From an uncultured Muribaculum sp. (GTDB lineage: Bacteria; Bacteroidota; Bacteroidia; Bacteroidales; Muribaculaceae), in contig CAJTSJ010000041.1 of NCBI GenBank assembly GCA_910578785.1, positions 1-21,880 on the forward strand: 21,880 nucleotides of DNA. The letters run 5' to 3'. The notes under the pieces were generated by a model. It was not told where the DNA came from. It did no database searches and saw only the letters and a program-made list of their open reading frames with translations. Every line of letters starts with the position of its first letter. Position 1 is the stretch's first letter. Both the position numbers and the translations under genes were made by a program. Shown one piece after another: positions 10,017 to 17,696 of this stretch.

Positions 10017-11051
10017 CTATAATAGGGAAATGCCGGCTTTACGGCACTGTTCGATTTGGTCTTCCGGCCACAGCGATGCCTGGACTTCGCCTATGTGGGC
10101 TTTCTGGAGCAAAAACATGCATAAACGGCTTTGCCCGATACCTCCGCCGATTGACAGTGGCAATTCGTTATTTAGAAGCATCTTATGGAAATTCAGTTCG
10201 CACCGCTCCATACTGCCTCGTTGTTCGAGCTGGGCTTTAAGCGATTCCGGGCTTACCCGAATGCCCATGGATGAAAGCTCGAACGAGGTGCTCAGAATTG
10301 GATTCCAGAATATAAGGTCTCCGTTAAGTCCGATGTATCCTTCCGAATTGGTCGTAATCCAGTCGTCATAGTCCGGCGCGCGTCCGTCATGGGGCTCGCC
10401 GTTTGAGAGCGGATTGCCTATTCCGATTAAGAATATGGCTCCATATTTTTGAGCGGCCTTTTCTTCACGTTGTCTGGGCGTTAATTCCGGATATGCCTGC
10501 AGCAACTCTTCGCTGTGTATGAACGTAACCTTTTCGGGTAATATCGGTGTGATGTGCGGGAATTGTCGGTAAATTCTCAGTTCATTCTGTTTCACCACTC
10601 CGTATATGCGTTCAACGGTGTCTTTAAGATAGTCAAGCGTACGGTCTTCAGCTGTGATTGTTTTTTCCCAATCCCATTGGTCGACGTAGAGCGAGTGCAG
10701 GTTGTCAAGTTCCTCATCGGCGCGAATAGCATTCATGTCGGTATATAGTCCGTAACCGGGAGCGATGTCGTATGAATGCAGTTTTACGCGTTTCCATTTT
10801 GCAAGCGAATGGACTACTTCTGCCTTTCTGTCGCCCATGGAGGCCACCGGAAAACTGACCGGGCGTTCAATGCCGTTAAGATCGTCGTTAAGTCCTGTTC
10901 CGGAAAGTACGAATAGGGGAGCTGTAATTCGTCTTAGGTTAAGCGCTTCGGCCAACTCTACTTGAAAGTGTTCTTTAATACCTTTTATCGCAATTTCTGT
11001 CGTTTCGGGAAGTAGTTTCTGCTTGTATCTTTGTGGAATTATTAATGCCAT
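10017..11051 (-). CDS. asnA: Aspartate-ammonia ligase (asparagine synthetase A)
   Basis: Makes asparagine from aspartate, ammonia and ATP (releasing AMP and pyrophosphate) in the cytoplasm. The 344-residue length fits the AsnA family, which has a class II aminoacyl-tRNA-synthetase-like fold. Recognisable family stretches include SGTGLNDDLNG, RPVSFPVASMGDRKAEVVHSL near the N-terminus, KWKRVKLHSYDIAPGYGLYT, SLYVDQWDWEK, and near the C-terminus SIGGGIGQSRLCMFLLQKAH with the ATP-binding arginine. The start is ATG with no Shine-Dalgarno, as usual for the phylum. It is transcribed divergently from the MG2/plug gene and precedes the Ca2+ ATPase gene on the same strand. Confidence 0.96.
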   Translation of the reverse strand: MALIIPQRYKQKLLPETTEIAIKGIKEHFQVELAEALNLRRITAPLFVLSGTGLNDDLNGIERPVSFPVASMGDRKAEVVHSLAKWKRVKLHSYDIAPGYGLYTDMNAIRADEELDNLHSLYVDQWDWEKTITAEDRTLDYLKDTVERIYGVVKQNELRIYRQFPHITPILPEKVTFIHSEELLQAYPELTPRQREEKAAQKYGAIFLIGIGNPLSNGEPHDGRAPDYDDWITTNSEGYIGLNGDLIFWNPILSTSFELSSMGIRVSPESLKAQLEQRGSMERCELNFHKMLLNNELPLSIGGGIGQSRLCMFLLQKAHIGEVQASLWPEDQIEQCRKAGISLL

Positions 11052-11079
11052 AATAGTTATTCAATAAGCAAATTTATTG

Positions 11080-11112
11080 CAAAGATATGGAATTATTGGG
11101 AAAATGGCACAA
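11080..11112 (-). promoter_or_regulatory. Probable asnA promoter
   Basis: On the minus strand, TATCTTTG (11087-11080) matches the Bacteroidetes -7 box. A TTG lies 22 bases upstream (11112-11110), one base beyond the usual spacing. Transcription would start about 20-25 bases before the asnA ATG. A 10-base direct repeat, ATGGAATTAT, occurs at 11087-11096 and 11131-11140, around the promoter. Confidence 0.5.
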
Positions 11113-11225
11113 TGTATATTGAAAAATTGCATGGAATTATGCCAATAAATGATAAGTGGATATGAAATGCTTATTTATTTTGTGAAAATTGTATCGAAAC
11201 AACCTTTTGTTTGGAAAATATTTCA

Positions 11226-11233
11226 TATATTTG
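11226..11233 (+). promoter_or_regulatory. -7 box upstream of the MG2/plug gene
   Basis: TATATTTG matches the Bacteroidetes -7 consensus and lies 24 bases before the ATG at 11258. The nearest TTTG sequences upstream (11206-11209 and 11210-11213) are only 12-16 bases away, shorter than the standard spacing, so the -33 part is not convincing. Confidence 0.4.
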
Positions 11234-11257
11234 GGAAAATATTAAAAGATTGAAAGT

Positions 11258-13840
11258 ATGGGCCGGTTTGGAATGTCGTTGCTCCTGCGCGGAGCTTTGT
11301 TTGTCGGTCTGTCGGCGCTTTCGGCGTTGACTGCACGGGGCGGAGGGGTGCCGGCCGACAGCGCGGGTGTTCGGATGGAGCGCCAGCTGTGGCTGTATCC
11401 GCAGGAGAAGGTGCACGTTACCACCGACCAGTCGCGCTACGTAGCTGGCGACACCGTCTGGCTCCGCGCGTGGGTGGTCGACGCTTCGACCCACCGCCAG
11501 GTCGCGGCGAGCCGTTACGTCTACCTCGAGCTTTCCGACCCGTTCGGGGAGGTTGTAGAGCGCGTGAAGCTCCGCGAGATGGAGGGACGTTTCCCCGGCC
11601 ACCTCGCCCTCGACCCGGAGCTTGCCGAGGGCGACTACACGTTGACGGCCTACACCTCTTTCATGGAGGGTCCGGGTAGCGGTTACTTCTTCCGCAAGCG
11701 CCTTGGCGTCGTCAGCGCCTACGCCGGACAGGTCAGCCCGGAAGTGACGTTCGGCTTCGACGACGAAGGCCGGGTTGAGATGACGGCCGTCCTGCGCGAC
11801 TCCGACGGCGGAAACCACTGGTACGAGAGCATGACCGTCACGTCGAAGTCGGGCAAGATCCGCGAATGGCGCAAGAGCGACGGCGAAAGGCGTGTTCGCC
11901 TGTCGGACGAAGACCTCGCCGCGGGAAGCGTGCTCCTGGCGATAGACAACTACCGCAAATACATAGCGTTGCCTTCACCGGACGTAGGCGTAGCCGTCAC
12001 GTTCCACCCCGAGGGCGGTTACCTTGTAGCGGGGGAGGGTTGCCGTGTCGGGGTCAAGGCGATAGACGGAGCCGGACGCGGCCGTGATGTCGCCGGGGTT
12101 ATAAGGGACTCATCTGGTACGTTGGTTGACTCCTTCCGCACGGTCCACCGCGGTATGGGCGAGTTCTCGTTCGTACCATCCGAAGGGGTAGCCTACGTCG
12201 CCGAAGTCGGGGGCGTGGAATATCCGTTGCCGTCTGTGCGGAGCGACGCTTCCGTCCTCCACGTCGACAACAGCCGCAGGTCGGCCGTTTCCGCAGTGGC
12301 CGTCGGCCGGGTGCCCGAAGGTTCGGTCCTGGTCGTTCAGAACCGCGGACGCATGGTCTATGCGGGCGTTGCGGTCCGTGGCGTTGCGGTCCGCATACCC
12401 AGGGAATACCTCGGCGAAGGGATAGTGCAGTTCCTTCTTCTCGACGGTTCGGGGCGCATGCTGAGCGAGCGTCTGGCGTTCAACCGAGGAGCGGGCATTC
12501 CGAAGCCCGCGGTGTCCCGCGGCGATTCGTCGGAAAACAGCAGGACGATAACCATCCGGTTCCCCGAGGGACTGCGCGGATCTGACGTGGCTGTCTCTGT
12601 TCTCGACGGAGGCGTAGCCGAGGCCGACAGCACAGTTACGATAGAGTCCCAGCTCCTTCTCCAGGGGGACCTCGGGGGGCATGTTGAGGATGCCGGGTGG
12701 TACTTCCGCCGTTCGGGCCGTGATGTGGACATGGCGCTCGACGCGCTGATGCTGACTCAGGGATGGCGTCGCTACGACGTCCCTTCGGTATTGTCTGGAG
12801 TCTACGCCGAGCCGACGTCGGCGATAGAGGCGGGCCCGGAGATAACGGGCATCGTGAAGTCTCGCTGGCGCGGTAAGCCGATGGAGGGTGCCACGGTCAA
12901 CGTCCTTGCCCCGTCGATAGACTACGCCGGGACGGCGCAGACCGACTCTGAAGGTAGGTTCACGGTCACCGACGTGGACTTTCCGGAGGGCACTAAGTTC
13001 GTGGTCCAGGCACTTAACCCGAAGGGGGATAACGAGCACAACTTCGAGGTCGACGAACAGCGGTTCCCGGAAAGCGTTGTCATCGCCCCGGAGTCGGCGG
13101 AGCTTGGCACGGCAGAAATGGACACAGACGCGGCCATCGACTACGGCTGGCGTGTAAGCCACGTCAACGGCAACATGAGCGTGACGCTGGGCGAGATCAC
13201 CGTCCGCCGCCACAAACGCAAGGACCCGGAGGACATCTACGAGATACTCGCCTCGCGCACCTTCACCTCCGACGAGATGGAGAAGGACCACATCACCTCC
13301 TACGAAGAAGCCCTGCGCAGTATCGCCGGTATAACTATAGAAAACGGTGAGGTTAGGTATCGCCGTCGACCTGTATATTTTTGGGTAGATGGATCACGGT
13401 TTGAAGATTTAATGGGTACGGATACATATCATGTTAAAGTGGAAGATTTTGAATCAATGTATCCGATAAATATGGTAAAAAGTATACGCTATTTTCATCC
13501 TAATGAATCGGTATTGTTCGGCTTAAGGGAAACTTTGTCAGGCGGTACGATATTGGTTCAAACCAAGGATGGAGAGGGGAAACCTACTTCATTGGAAAAG
13601 AATTTATTTTTGAAAGCATATTCGCCACTCGGCTATCAGGAACCTGCGGAATTCTACATTCCAAAATATGAACTTATTAAATCTTTTGATTACACAACCC
13701 GAAGCACGCTCTATTGGCTCCCTGTAAACGGATCGGATGATTTTACCCTATGCATTCCTGCCGGGATTGCTCCTATAATAAATGTAGAAGGAATGACCGA
13801 TAATGGGCAATGTGTATACTACAGCTCGAAATTAAAGTAG
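11258..13840 (+). CDS. Secreted MG2 / carboxypeptidase-regulatory / plug-like domain protein
   Basis: Exported protein of 860 residues with no recognised enzymatic activity. A hydrophobic leader (about 7-27) is followed by an MG2-like region (KVHVTTDQSRYVAGDTVWLR, 51-70, and the following DPFGEVVERVKLREMEG), as in alpha-2-macroglobulin-type proteins. About 525-590 resembles a CarboxypepD regulatory domain (ITGIVKSRWRGKPMEGATVN). About 675-760 resembles a TonB-receptor plug (EEALRSIAGITIENGEVRYR, YFWVDG), but no barrel follows. Multi-domain proteins of this kind recur in Bacteroidales and probably work at the outer membrane. The DNA is very GC-rich with mostly G/C third positions from the ATG to about 13325, then abruptly AT-rich to the stop, while the frame and family match continue. 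An in-frame 15-base duplication lies at 12365-12394. M6 is an alternative start. Confidence 0.75.
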   Translation: MGRFGMSLLLRGALFVGLSALSALTARGGGVPADSAGVRMERQLWLYPQEKVHVTTDQSRYVAGDTVWLRAWVVDASTHRQVAASRYVYLELSDPFGEVVERVKLREMEGRFPGHLALDPELAEGDYTLTAYTSFMEGPGSGYFFRKRLGVVSAYAGQVSPEVTFGFDDEGRVEMTAVLRDSDGGNHWYESMTVTSKSGKIREWRKSDGERRVRLSDEDLAAGSVLLAIDNYRKYIALPSPDVGVAVTFHPEGGYLVAGEGCRVGVKAIDGAGRGRDVAGVIRDSSGTLVDSFRTVHRGMGEFSFVPSEGVAYVAEVGGVEYPLPSVRSDASVLHVDNSRRSAVSAVAVGRVPEGSVLVVQNRGRMVYAGVAVRGVAVRIPREYLGEGIVQFLLLDGSGRMLSERLAFNRGAGIPKPAVSRGDSSENSRTITIRFPEGLRGSDVAVSVLDGGVAEADSTVTIESQLLLQGDLGGHVEDAGWYFRRSGRDVDMALDALMLTQGWRRYDVPSVLSGVYAEPTSAIEAGPEITGIVKSRWRGKPMEGATVNVLAPSIDYAGTAQTDSEGRFTVTDVDFPEGTKFVVQALNPKGDNEHNFEVDEQRFPESVVIAPESAELGTAEMDTDAAIDYGWRVSHVNGNMSVTLGEITVRRHKRKDPEDIYEILASRTFTSDEMEKDHITSYEEALRSIAGITIENGEVRYRRRPVYFWVDGSRFEDLMGTDTYHVKVEDFESMYPINMVKSIRYFHPNESVLFGLRETLSGGTILVQTKDGEGKPTSLEKNLFLKAYSPLGYQEPAEFYIPKYELIKSFDYTTRSTLYWLPVNGSDDFTLCIPAGIAPIINVEGMTDNGQCVYYSSKLK
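12365..12394 (+). repeat. In-frame 15-bp tandem duplication
   Basis: GGCGTTGCGGTCCGT (12365-12379) is followed directly by GGCGTTGCGGTCCGC (12380-12394); 14 of 15 bases match. It encodes GVAVR twice in a row within the MG2/plug protein, consistent with a recent slippage event that kept the frame. Confidence 0.8.
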
Positions 13841-13916
13841 ATGTTTTAATGATTGTTGTCAGGAATTGTGGTATAAATTTCTTGGAAAATGGTTAGACTG
13901 GCTTGTGCAAGTTCGA

Positions 13917-13924
13917 TAATTTTG
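13917..13924 (+). promoter_or_regulatory. -7 box upstream of the CMD/cupin gene
   Basis: TAATTTTG matches the Bacteroidetes -7 consensus 22 bases before the ATG at 13946. No TTG or TTTG is found at the normal distance upstream. If it is real, transcription starts downstream of the alternative ATG at 13889, supporting the later start. Confidence 0.4.
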
Positions 13925-13945
13925 TATCAAGACAAATTGGGTTTT

Positions 13946-14788
13946 ATGAAACGTTTGATTTTAATTACCATTTTAACTATATCGGCAATAAATATTATGG
14001 CACAAAATGAAACTACACAACATTTCTGTCAGCGAATTGAGGTAAAGCAGACTGCGGGCCGACAGCAACTCGGTGAGTTTGCTCCCGAGTTCGCACATCT
14101 CAACGACGATGTCCTTTTTGGTGAAGTTTGGAGCAGAAACGATTTGCTTAGTCTGCGAGACAGAAGCCTCGTGACTATAACTTCGCTTATATCGCAGGGC
14201 ATAACCGACAATTCATTGACCTATCATCTGCAGACTGCGCGTCAGAACGGAATTACGCGCACTGAAATTTCCGAAATAATAACGCATATTGCTTTTTACG
14301 CCGGCTGGCCGAAGGCATGGGGCGCATTTAATTTGGCTAAGAATGTCTGGGCCGACGATGTAGAAGGCGAAGGTGCCAAAGAGGAGTTTCAGCGTTCGAT
14401 AATATTTCCGATAGGCCAACCTAATGATGCATTTGCCAAGTATTTTATAGGTCAGAGCTATCTCGCTCCGATATCTACCGAACAGATTCCATTTTTTAAC
14501 GTAACATTCGAACCGCGTTGCCGCAATAATTGGCATATCCATCATGCATCGAATGGTGGCGGACAGATGCTTGTCGGAGTAGGCGGCCGTGGCTGGTATC
14601 AGGAAGAGGGGAAAGAGGCTCAGGAAATACTTCCCGGAACGGTAATCCATATTCCTGCAAATGTAAAGCACTGGCATGGCGCACAGGCTGACAGCTGGTT
14701 ATCGCATCTCGCATTCGAGATTCCCGGCGAAAATACATCGAATGAATGGTGTGAACCTGTCACTGATGATGAATATGATAAGCTCTGA
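13946..14788 (+). CDS. Exported carboxymuconolactone decarboxylase-like / cupin fusion
   Basis: Two-domain protein of 280 residues with an N-terminal signal peptide (MKRLILITILTISAINIMAQ). Residues about 45-125 resemble the CMD/AhpD-like helical family (RDRSLVTITSLISQG, ITRTEISEIITHIAFYAGWP). Residues about 185-265 form a cupin: the NNWHIHH metal-binding motif, a GVGGRGWYQEEG turn, then PGTVIHIPANVKHWHGA with further histidines. CMD-cupin fusions are known, usually cytoplasmic; the substrate is unknown and I infer a periplasmic location here. The frame extends to an ATG at 13889, but that would bury the signal peptide behind 19 residues and lies upstream of the -7 box, so I chose 13946. The CMD part lacks an obvious CxxC pair, arguing against AhpD-type peroxidase activity. 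It sits between the MG2/plug gene and the TonB receptor. Confidence 0.85.
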   Translation: MKRLILITILTISAINIMAQNETTQHFCQRIEVKQTAGRQQLGEFAPEFAHLNDDVLFGEVWSRNDLLSLRDRSLVTITSLISQGITDNSLTYHLQTARQNGITRTEISEIITHIAFYAGWPKAWGAFNLAKNVWADDVEGEGAKEEFQRSIIFPIGQPNDAFAKYFIGQSYLAPISTEQIPFFNVTFEPRCRNNWHIHHASNGGGQMLVGVGGRGWYQEEGKEAQEILPGTVIHIPANVKHWHGAQADSWLSHLAFEIPGENTSNEWCEPVTDDEYDKL

Positions 14789-14880
14789 ATAGGCAAATCT
14801 AATTGTGTTAAACCAATAGAAATACTTTATTTAAGTTAATTTAGGCAAATAATCGGATGAAAAATCATTGAATTTAGGTA

Positions 14881-14911
14881 TTTGAACAGCATACTTACAG
14901 AAGTAATTTTG
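14881..14911 (+). promoter_or_regulatory. Promoter of the TonB-dependent receptor gene
   Basis: TTTG (14881-14884), a 19-base spacer, then TAATTTTG (14904-14911) matches the Bacteroidetes consensus. Transcription would start near 14917, about 20 bases before the ATG, which leaves no room for a riboswitch leader. The rest of the 149-base gap after the cupin gene is AT-rich with no other recognisable element. Confidence 0.7.
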
Positions 14912-14937
14912 CAACCAGAAAATTAAGTAGATAAGAT

Positions 14938-17244
14938 ATGATTAAGAAATTACTTTTTCTGGTTGCCGTATTGCTATTTGCGGTAATACATGCTGATGCG
15001 AATCCTTCGGCTGTTACAGACGCCAATGTCAGCGGTCATGTAGTAGATGCTGAAAGCGGAGAACATATTCCGGGATGTCTAATCAAAATTAATGATTCCA
15101 ATCTGGTGACTATGACGGATGCCTCAGGTCACTTTGTATTTCGAGACTTGAAGCCGGGGAACTATACACTGGAGGCATCGTTTATGGGATATTCGACAGT
15201 GTCTAAAATCGTCTCCGTCAATGCCAATCAGACGATGGAATTGAACTTTGAGTTGCTTCCGGATGCATTCATGCTCGATCAGGTCGTAGTCACATCGTCA
15301 AAAACCGAGACCCGCCGTCGGGAGAGTCCATCGCTGGTCAATGTGGTGTCGGCTAAAACTTTTCTTAATGTCGGCGCTTCTACACTTGCCGACGGACTTG
15401 ATTTTCAGCCTGGAGTCCGGGTTGAGAACGATTGCCAGAATTGCGGTTTCACACAGGTGAGAATCAATGGCCTCGACGGCCACTATTCACAGATACTTAT
15501 GAATTCGCGCCCTGTGTTTTCGGCCCTGACCGGAGTCTATGGACTTGAACAGATTCCGGCAAATATGATTGAGCGGGTTGAAGTGATGCGCGGTGGAGGT
15601 TCGGCTCTGTTCGGCTCGTCGGCTGTAGGCGGCACTATTAATATTATCACCAAAGATCCATTATCCAATTCTGCAAGCCTGTCGCATACGCTTACATCGA
15701 TCGGACCTTCAGGAGCATTTGATAATAACACGACTATTAATGCCTCAGTCGTGACCGACAATAATAAGGCCGGTATATTTATATATGGACAAAGCCGTTA
15801 TCGCGATGGATATGACCATAACGGTGACAGCTTTACGGAAGTTGCACAGCTGAAAAGCCAGACGCTTGGTGCTCGAACATTTTTTCGTACCGGCGATAAT
15901 TCCAAGCTTACACTCGAATACCACAATACACATGAGTACCGACGTGGAGGCGACCAACTTGATCAGCCCGCTCACATGGCTATGATAGCTGAACAGGTTG
16001 ACCATAATATACATGCCGGTGAAGCTACATTTGACTTGTGGATGCGTGACCGCCGAGACCATCTGTCGGTCTTTGCCGCAACCCAGGGTACGAAGCGTCA
16101 GAGCTACTATGGATCAGATATGGATCCGAACGCATACGGGCGGACATCGGACATAGTCGTTACCGCCGGGTCGCAATGGACTCATCCGATAGACAGATTT
16201 CTGTTTATGCCTTCGGAACTTGTGGCTGGCGTAGAATACTCTTTCAATCGTCTGCACGATGTGACGATAGGCTATGACCATGATATAATGCAGAAAGTAA
16301 ATATCTACAGCGGTTATCTGCAGAATGAGTGGAAAAATGACAGATGGGGATTTCTTGTCGGAGCGCGTGTCGACAAGCATTCGATGATTCATGACCCAAT
16401 AGTCTCGCCGCGTGTCAACGTCCGCTTTAATCCGTCGGATAATTTTAATTTCAGAGCTTCGTATTCAACGGGATTTAGGTCGCCCCAAGCCTATGACGAG
16501 GACTTTCATGTTGCAATAGTGGGAGGCGAGAGGGTAGTGACGGTGCTTGCTCCCGGATTAAAGCAGGAGAGTTCGCAGAGCGTCAGCATATCTGCCGACA
16601 TGTATCGTCGGTTCGGTCAAGTGCAGACCAATTTGCTTGTGGAAGGATTTTTTACAGATTTGCGCGATGTGTTTGCGCTACGCCAACTCGATGGCCTTGA
16701 CGATAACGGCAATGCGGTATTGGAACGTTATAATGGGTCAGGAGCAAATGTGATGGGAGTGAATGTCGAGGCAAAAGCATTTTTTTCCAATCACTTTGAT
16801 GTGCAGGCCGGAGTCACTATTCAGCGTAGCCGGTATAAGAAGCCCGAATCATGGAGCGACAATCCGGAAGTACCGGCAGTAAAGAAGATGTTCCGCACGC
16901 CTGATGTCTATGGATATTTTACGGCCAATTGGGAAGTCGTTCATTCGTTGCGCGCCACAATAAACGGGACCTTTACGGGACCGATGGTTGTGCAGCATCT
17001 TGCCGGATCAGGTACTGACATTGATTTGGCTGTCAAGACACAATCTTTTTTTGATGCCTCGTTGAAACTTACCTACACGTTACGGCTTTTCAATAGAGTA
17101 AATATGGACATTTCTGCAGGGGTAAGCAATATCTTCAACTCTTATCAGAATGATTTTGACTATGGGCCTCGCCGGGACTCCGGATACATCTATGGACCTA
17201 CAATGCCTCGATGCATAAATACAGGAATAACATTGTCGATATAA
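14938..17244 (+). CDS. TonB-dependent outer-membrane receptor
   Basis: Outer-membrane transporter of 768 residues that would import a scarce ligand using TonB-ExbBD energy. A signal peptide (about 1-21) is followed by a CarboxypepD regulatory-like domain (about 30-105), a TonB-box-like DQVVVTSSKTE (114-124), a plug domain (about 125-240) with RINGLDG, IERVEVMRGGGSALFGSSAV and GGTINIITKD, and a 22-strand-type barrel to the end. The plug carries the pair C166-C169 (NDCQNCGF), which could bind a metal or form a disulphide. The architecture is that of siderophore, haem, cobalamin or metal receptors rather than the larger SusC type; no SusD partner follows. The substrate cannot be set from the neighbours. 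A small 5-bp hairpin (17270-17282) and then the strong hairpin at 17357-17399 follow the stop. Confidence 0.92.
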   Translation: MIKKLLFLVAVLLFAVIHADANPSAVTDANVSGHVVDAESGEHIPGCLIKINDSNLVTMTDASGHFVFRDLKPGNYTLEASFMGYSTVSKIVSVNANQTMELNFELLPDAFMLDQVVVTSSKTETRRRESPSLVNVVSAKTFLNVGASTLADGLDFQPGVRVENDCQNCGFTQVRINGLDGHYSQILMNSRPVFSALTGVYGLEQIPANMIERVEVMRGGGSALFGSSAVGGTINIITKDPLSNSASLSHTLTSIGPSGAFDNNTTINASVVTDNNKAGIFIYGQSRYRDGYDHNGDSFTEVAQLKSQTLGARTFFRTGDNSKLTLEYHNTHEYRRGGDQLDQPAHMAMIAEQVDHNIHAGEATFDLWMRDRRDHLSVFAATQGTKRQSYYGSDMDPNAYGRTSDIVVTAGSQWTHPIDRFLFMPSELVAGVEYSFNRLHDVTIGYDHDIMQKVNIYSGYLQNEWKNDRWGFLVGARVDKHSMIHDPIVSPRVNVRFNPSDNFNFRASYSTGFRSPQAYDEDFHVAIVGGERVVTVLAPGLKQESSQSVSISADMYRRFGQVQTNLLVEGFFTDLRDVFALRQLDGLDDNGNAVLERYNGSGANVMGVNVEAKAFFSNHFDVQAGVTIQRSRYKKPESWSDNPEVPAVKKMFRTPDVYGYFTANWEVVHSLRATINGTFTGPMVVQHLAGSGTDIDLAVKTQSFFDASLKLTYTLRLFNRVNMDISAGVSNIFNSYQNDFDYGPRRDSGYIYGPTMPRCINTGITLSI

Positions 17245-17356
17245 ATCGGCCACGCCCCATACGGCAAGTTCCGACAGTCGGATTGATTGGATAGAGTAAG
17301 GGGGATTGAGTTAATACCGAGGTATTTAGAATGGAAATCTATGTAGATGGACAAAA

Positions 17357-17399
17357 AGACACCGCATCGCTGAGCCGAAGTTTCAGCGATGCGGTGTCT
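17357..17399. terminator. Bidirectional 17-bp perfect hairpin terminator
   Basis: Arms 17357-17373 and 17383-17399 (core ACACCGCATCGCTGA) pair perfectly over 17 bp around a 9-base loop. On the minus strand the stem runs into T residues (A-run 17353-17357 on the + strand); on the + strand it is followed by a pyrimidine-rich CTCTTTCCTC. It separates the convergent TonB receptor gene and the prfC-side operon. Confidence 0.85.
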
Positions 17400-17438
17400 C
17401 TCTTTCCTCAGTCACAAAGATATGACTAATATTCTATA

Positions 17439-17669
17439 TTACCAATTAAACTTTCCGGTATCTTTGTCGAATGTCAAGAACGAGGGGTCGTTGTCCAGCC
17501 TGTCACTGAATTCCTTCCAACGCCCCTGTACCGCATAAAATACGGATAAGATGACAAGAAGGAACAGGACAAACACCCAGTACAGGACGAACAGCGCTAT
17601 GCCTCCCAGGACTATTATTGGAATGGCCCAGAGAAACATTTCGGGAAAATGTGTCGCAAAGCATAGCAT
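17439..17669 (-). CDS. Small hydrophobic membrane protein, unknown function
   Basis: A 76-residue protein I do not recognise. Residues about 11-47 are almost entirely hydrophobic (MFLWAIPIIVLGGIALFVLY onward) and long enough for two membrane helices with a tight Gly-Gly turn. A polar, acidic C-terminal tail follows (GRWKEFSDRLDNDPSFLTFD), ending in Trp. The ATG at 17669 directly abuts GGGAG, too close for a normal ribosome-binding site; the internal ATG at 17639 would give 66 residues starting at the hydrophobic segment. It begins 27 bases after the prfC stop on the same strand and ends before a strong terminator, so it looks like the last gene of the rfbD-prfC operon. This position and the intact terminator support a real gene. 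Confidence 0.6.
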   Translation of the reverse strand: MLCFATHFPEMFLWAIPIIVLGGIALFVLYWVFVLFLLVILSVFYAVQGRWKEFSDRLDNDPSFLTFDKDTGKFNW

Positions 17670-17696
17670 CTCCCAGAATCTAAACGTTAATACATG

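Noticed and set aside
11171..11818. 215-codon open frame on the minus strand over the asnA-MG2 intergenic region
   Set aside because: Also a composition shadow of the GC-rich gene; its end runs through the AT-rich promoter region with low-complexity translation.
12110..13291. 393-codon open frame on the minus strand
   Set aside because: It lies antisense inside the GC-rich part of the MG2/plug gene, where stop codons are rare by composition. The translation is Arg/His/Val-rich with no domain pattern, while the + strand frame has a signal peptide and family motifs.
11258..13840. Diversity-generating retroelement target or CRISPR-linked variation
   Set aside because: No reverse transcriptase, template repeat or CRISPR array is visible anywhere in the window; the composition step is one boundary, not clustered adenine-specific changes.
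17331..17429. 32-codon frame starting ATGGAAATC and running through the terminator hairpin
   Set aside because: Most of it is the 17-bp stem itself; no promoter or conserved pattern supports translation.
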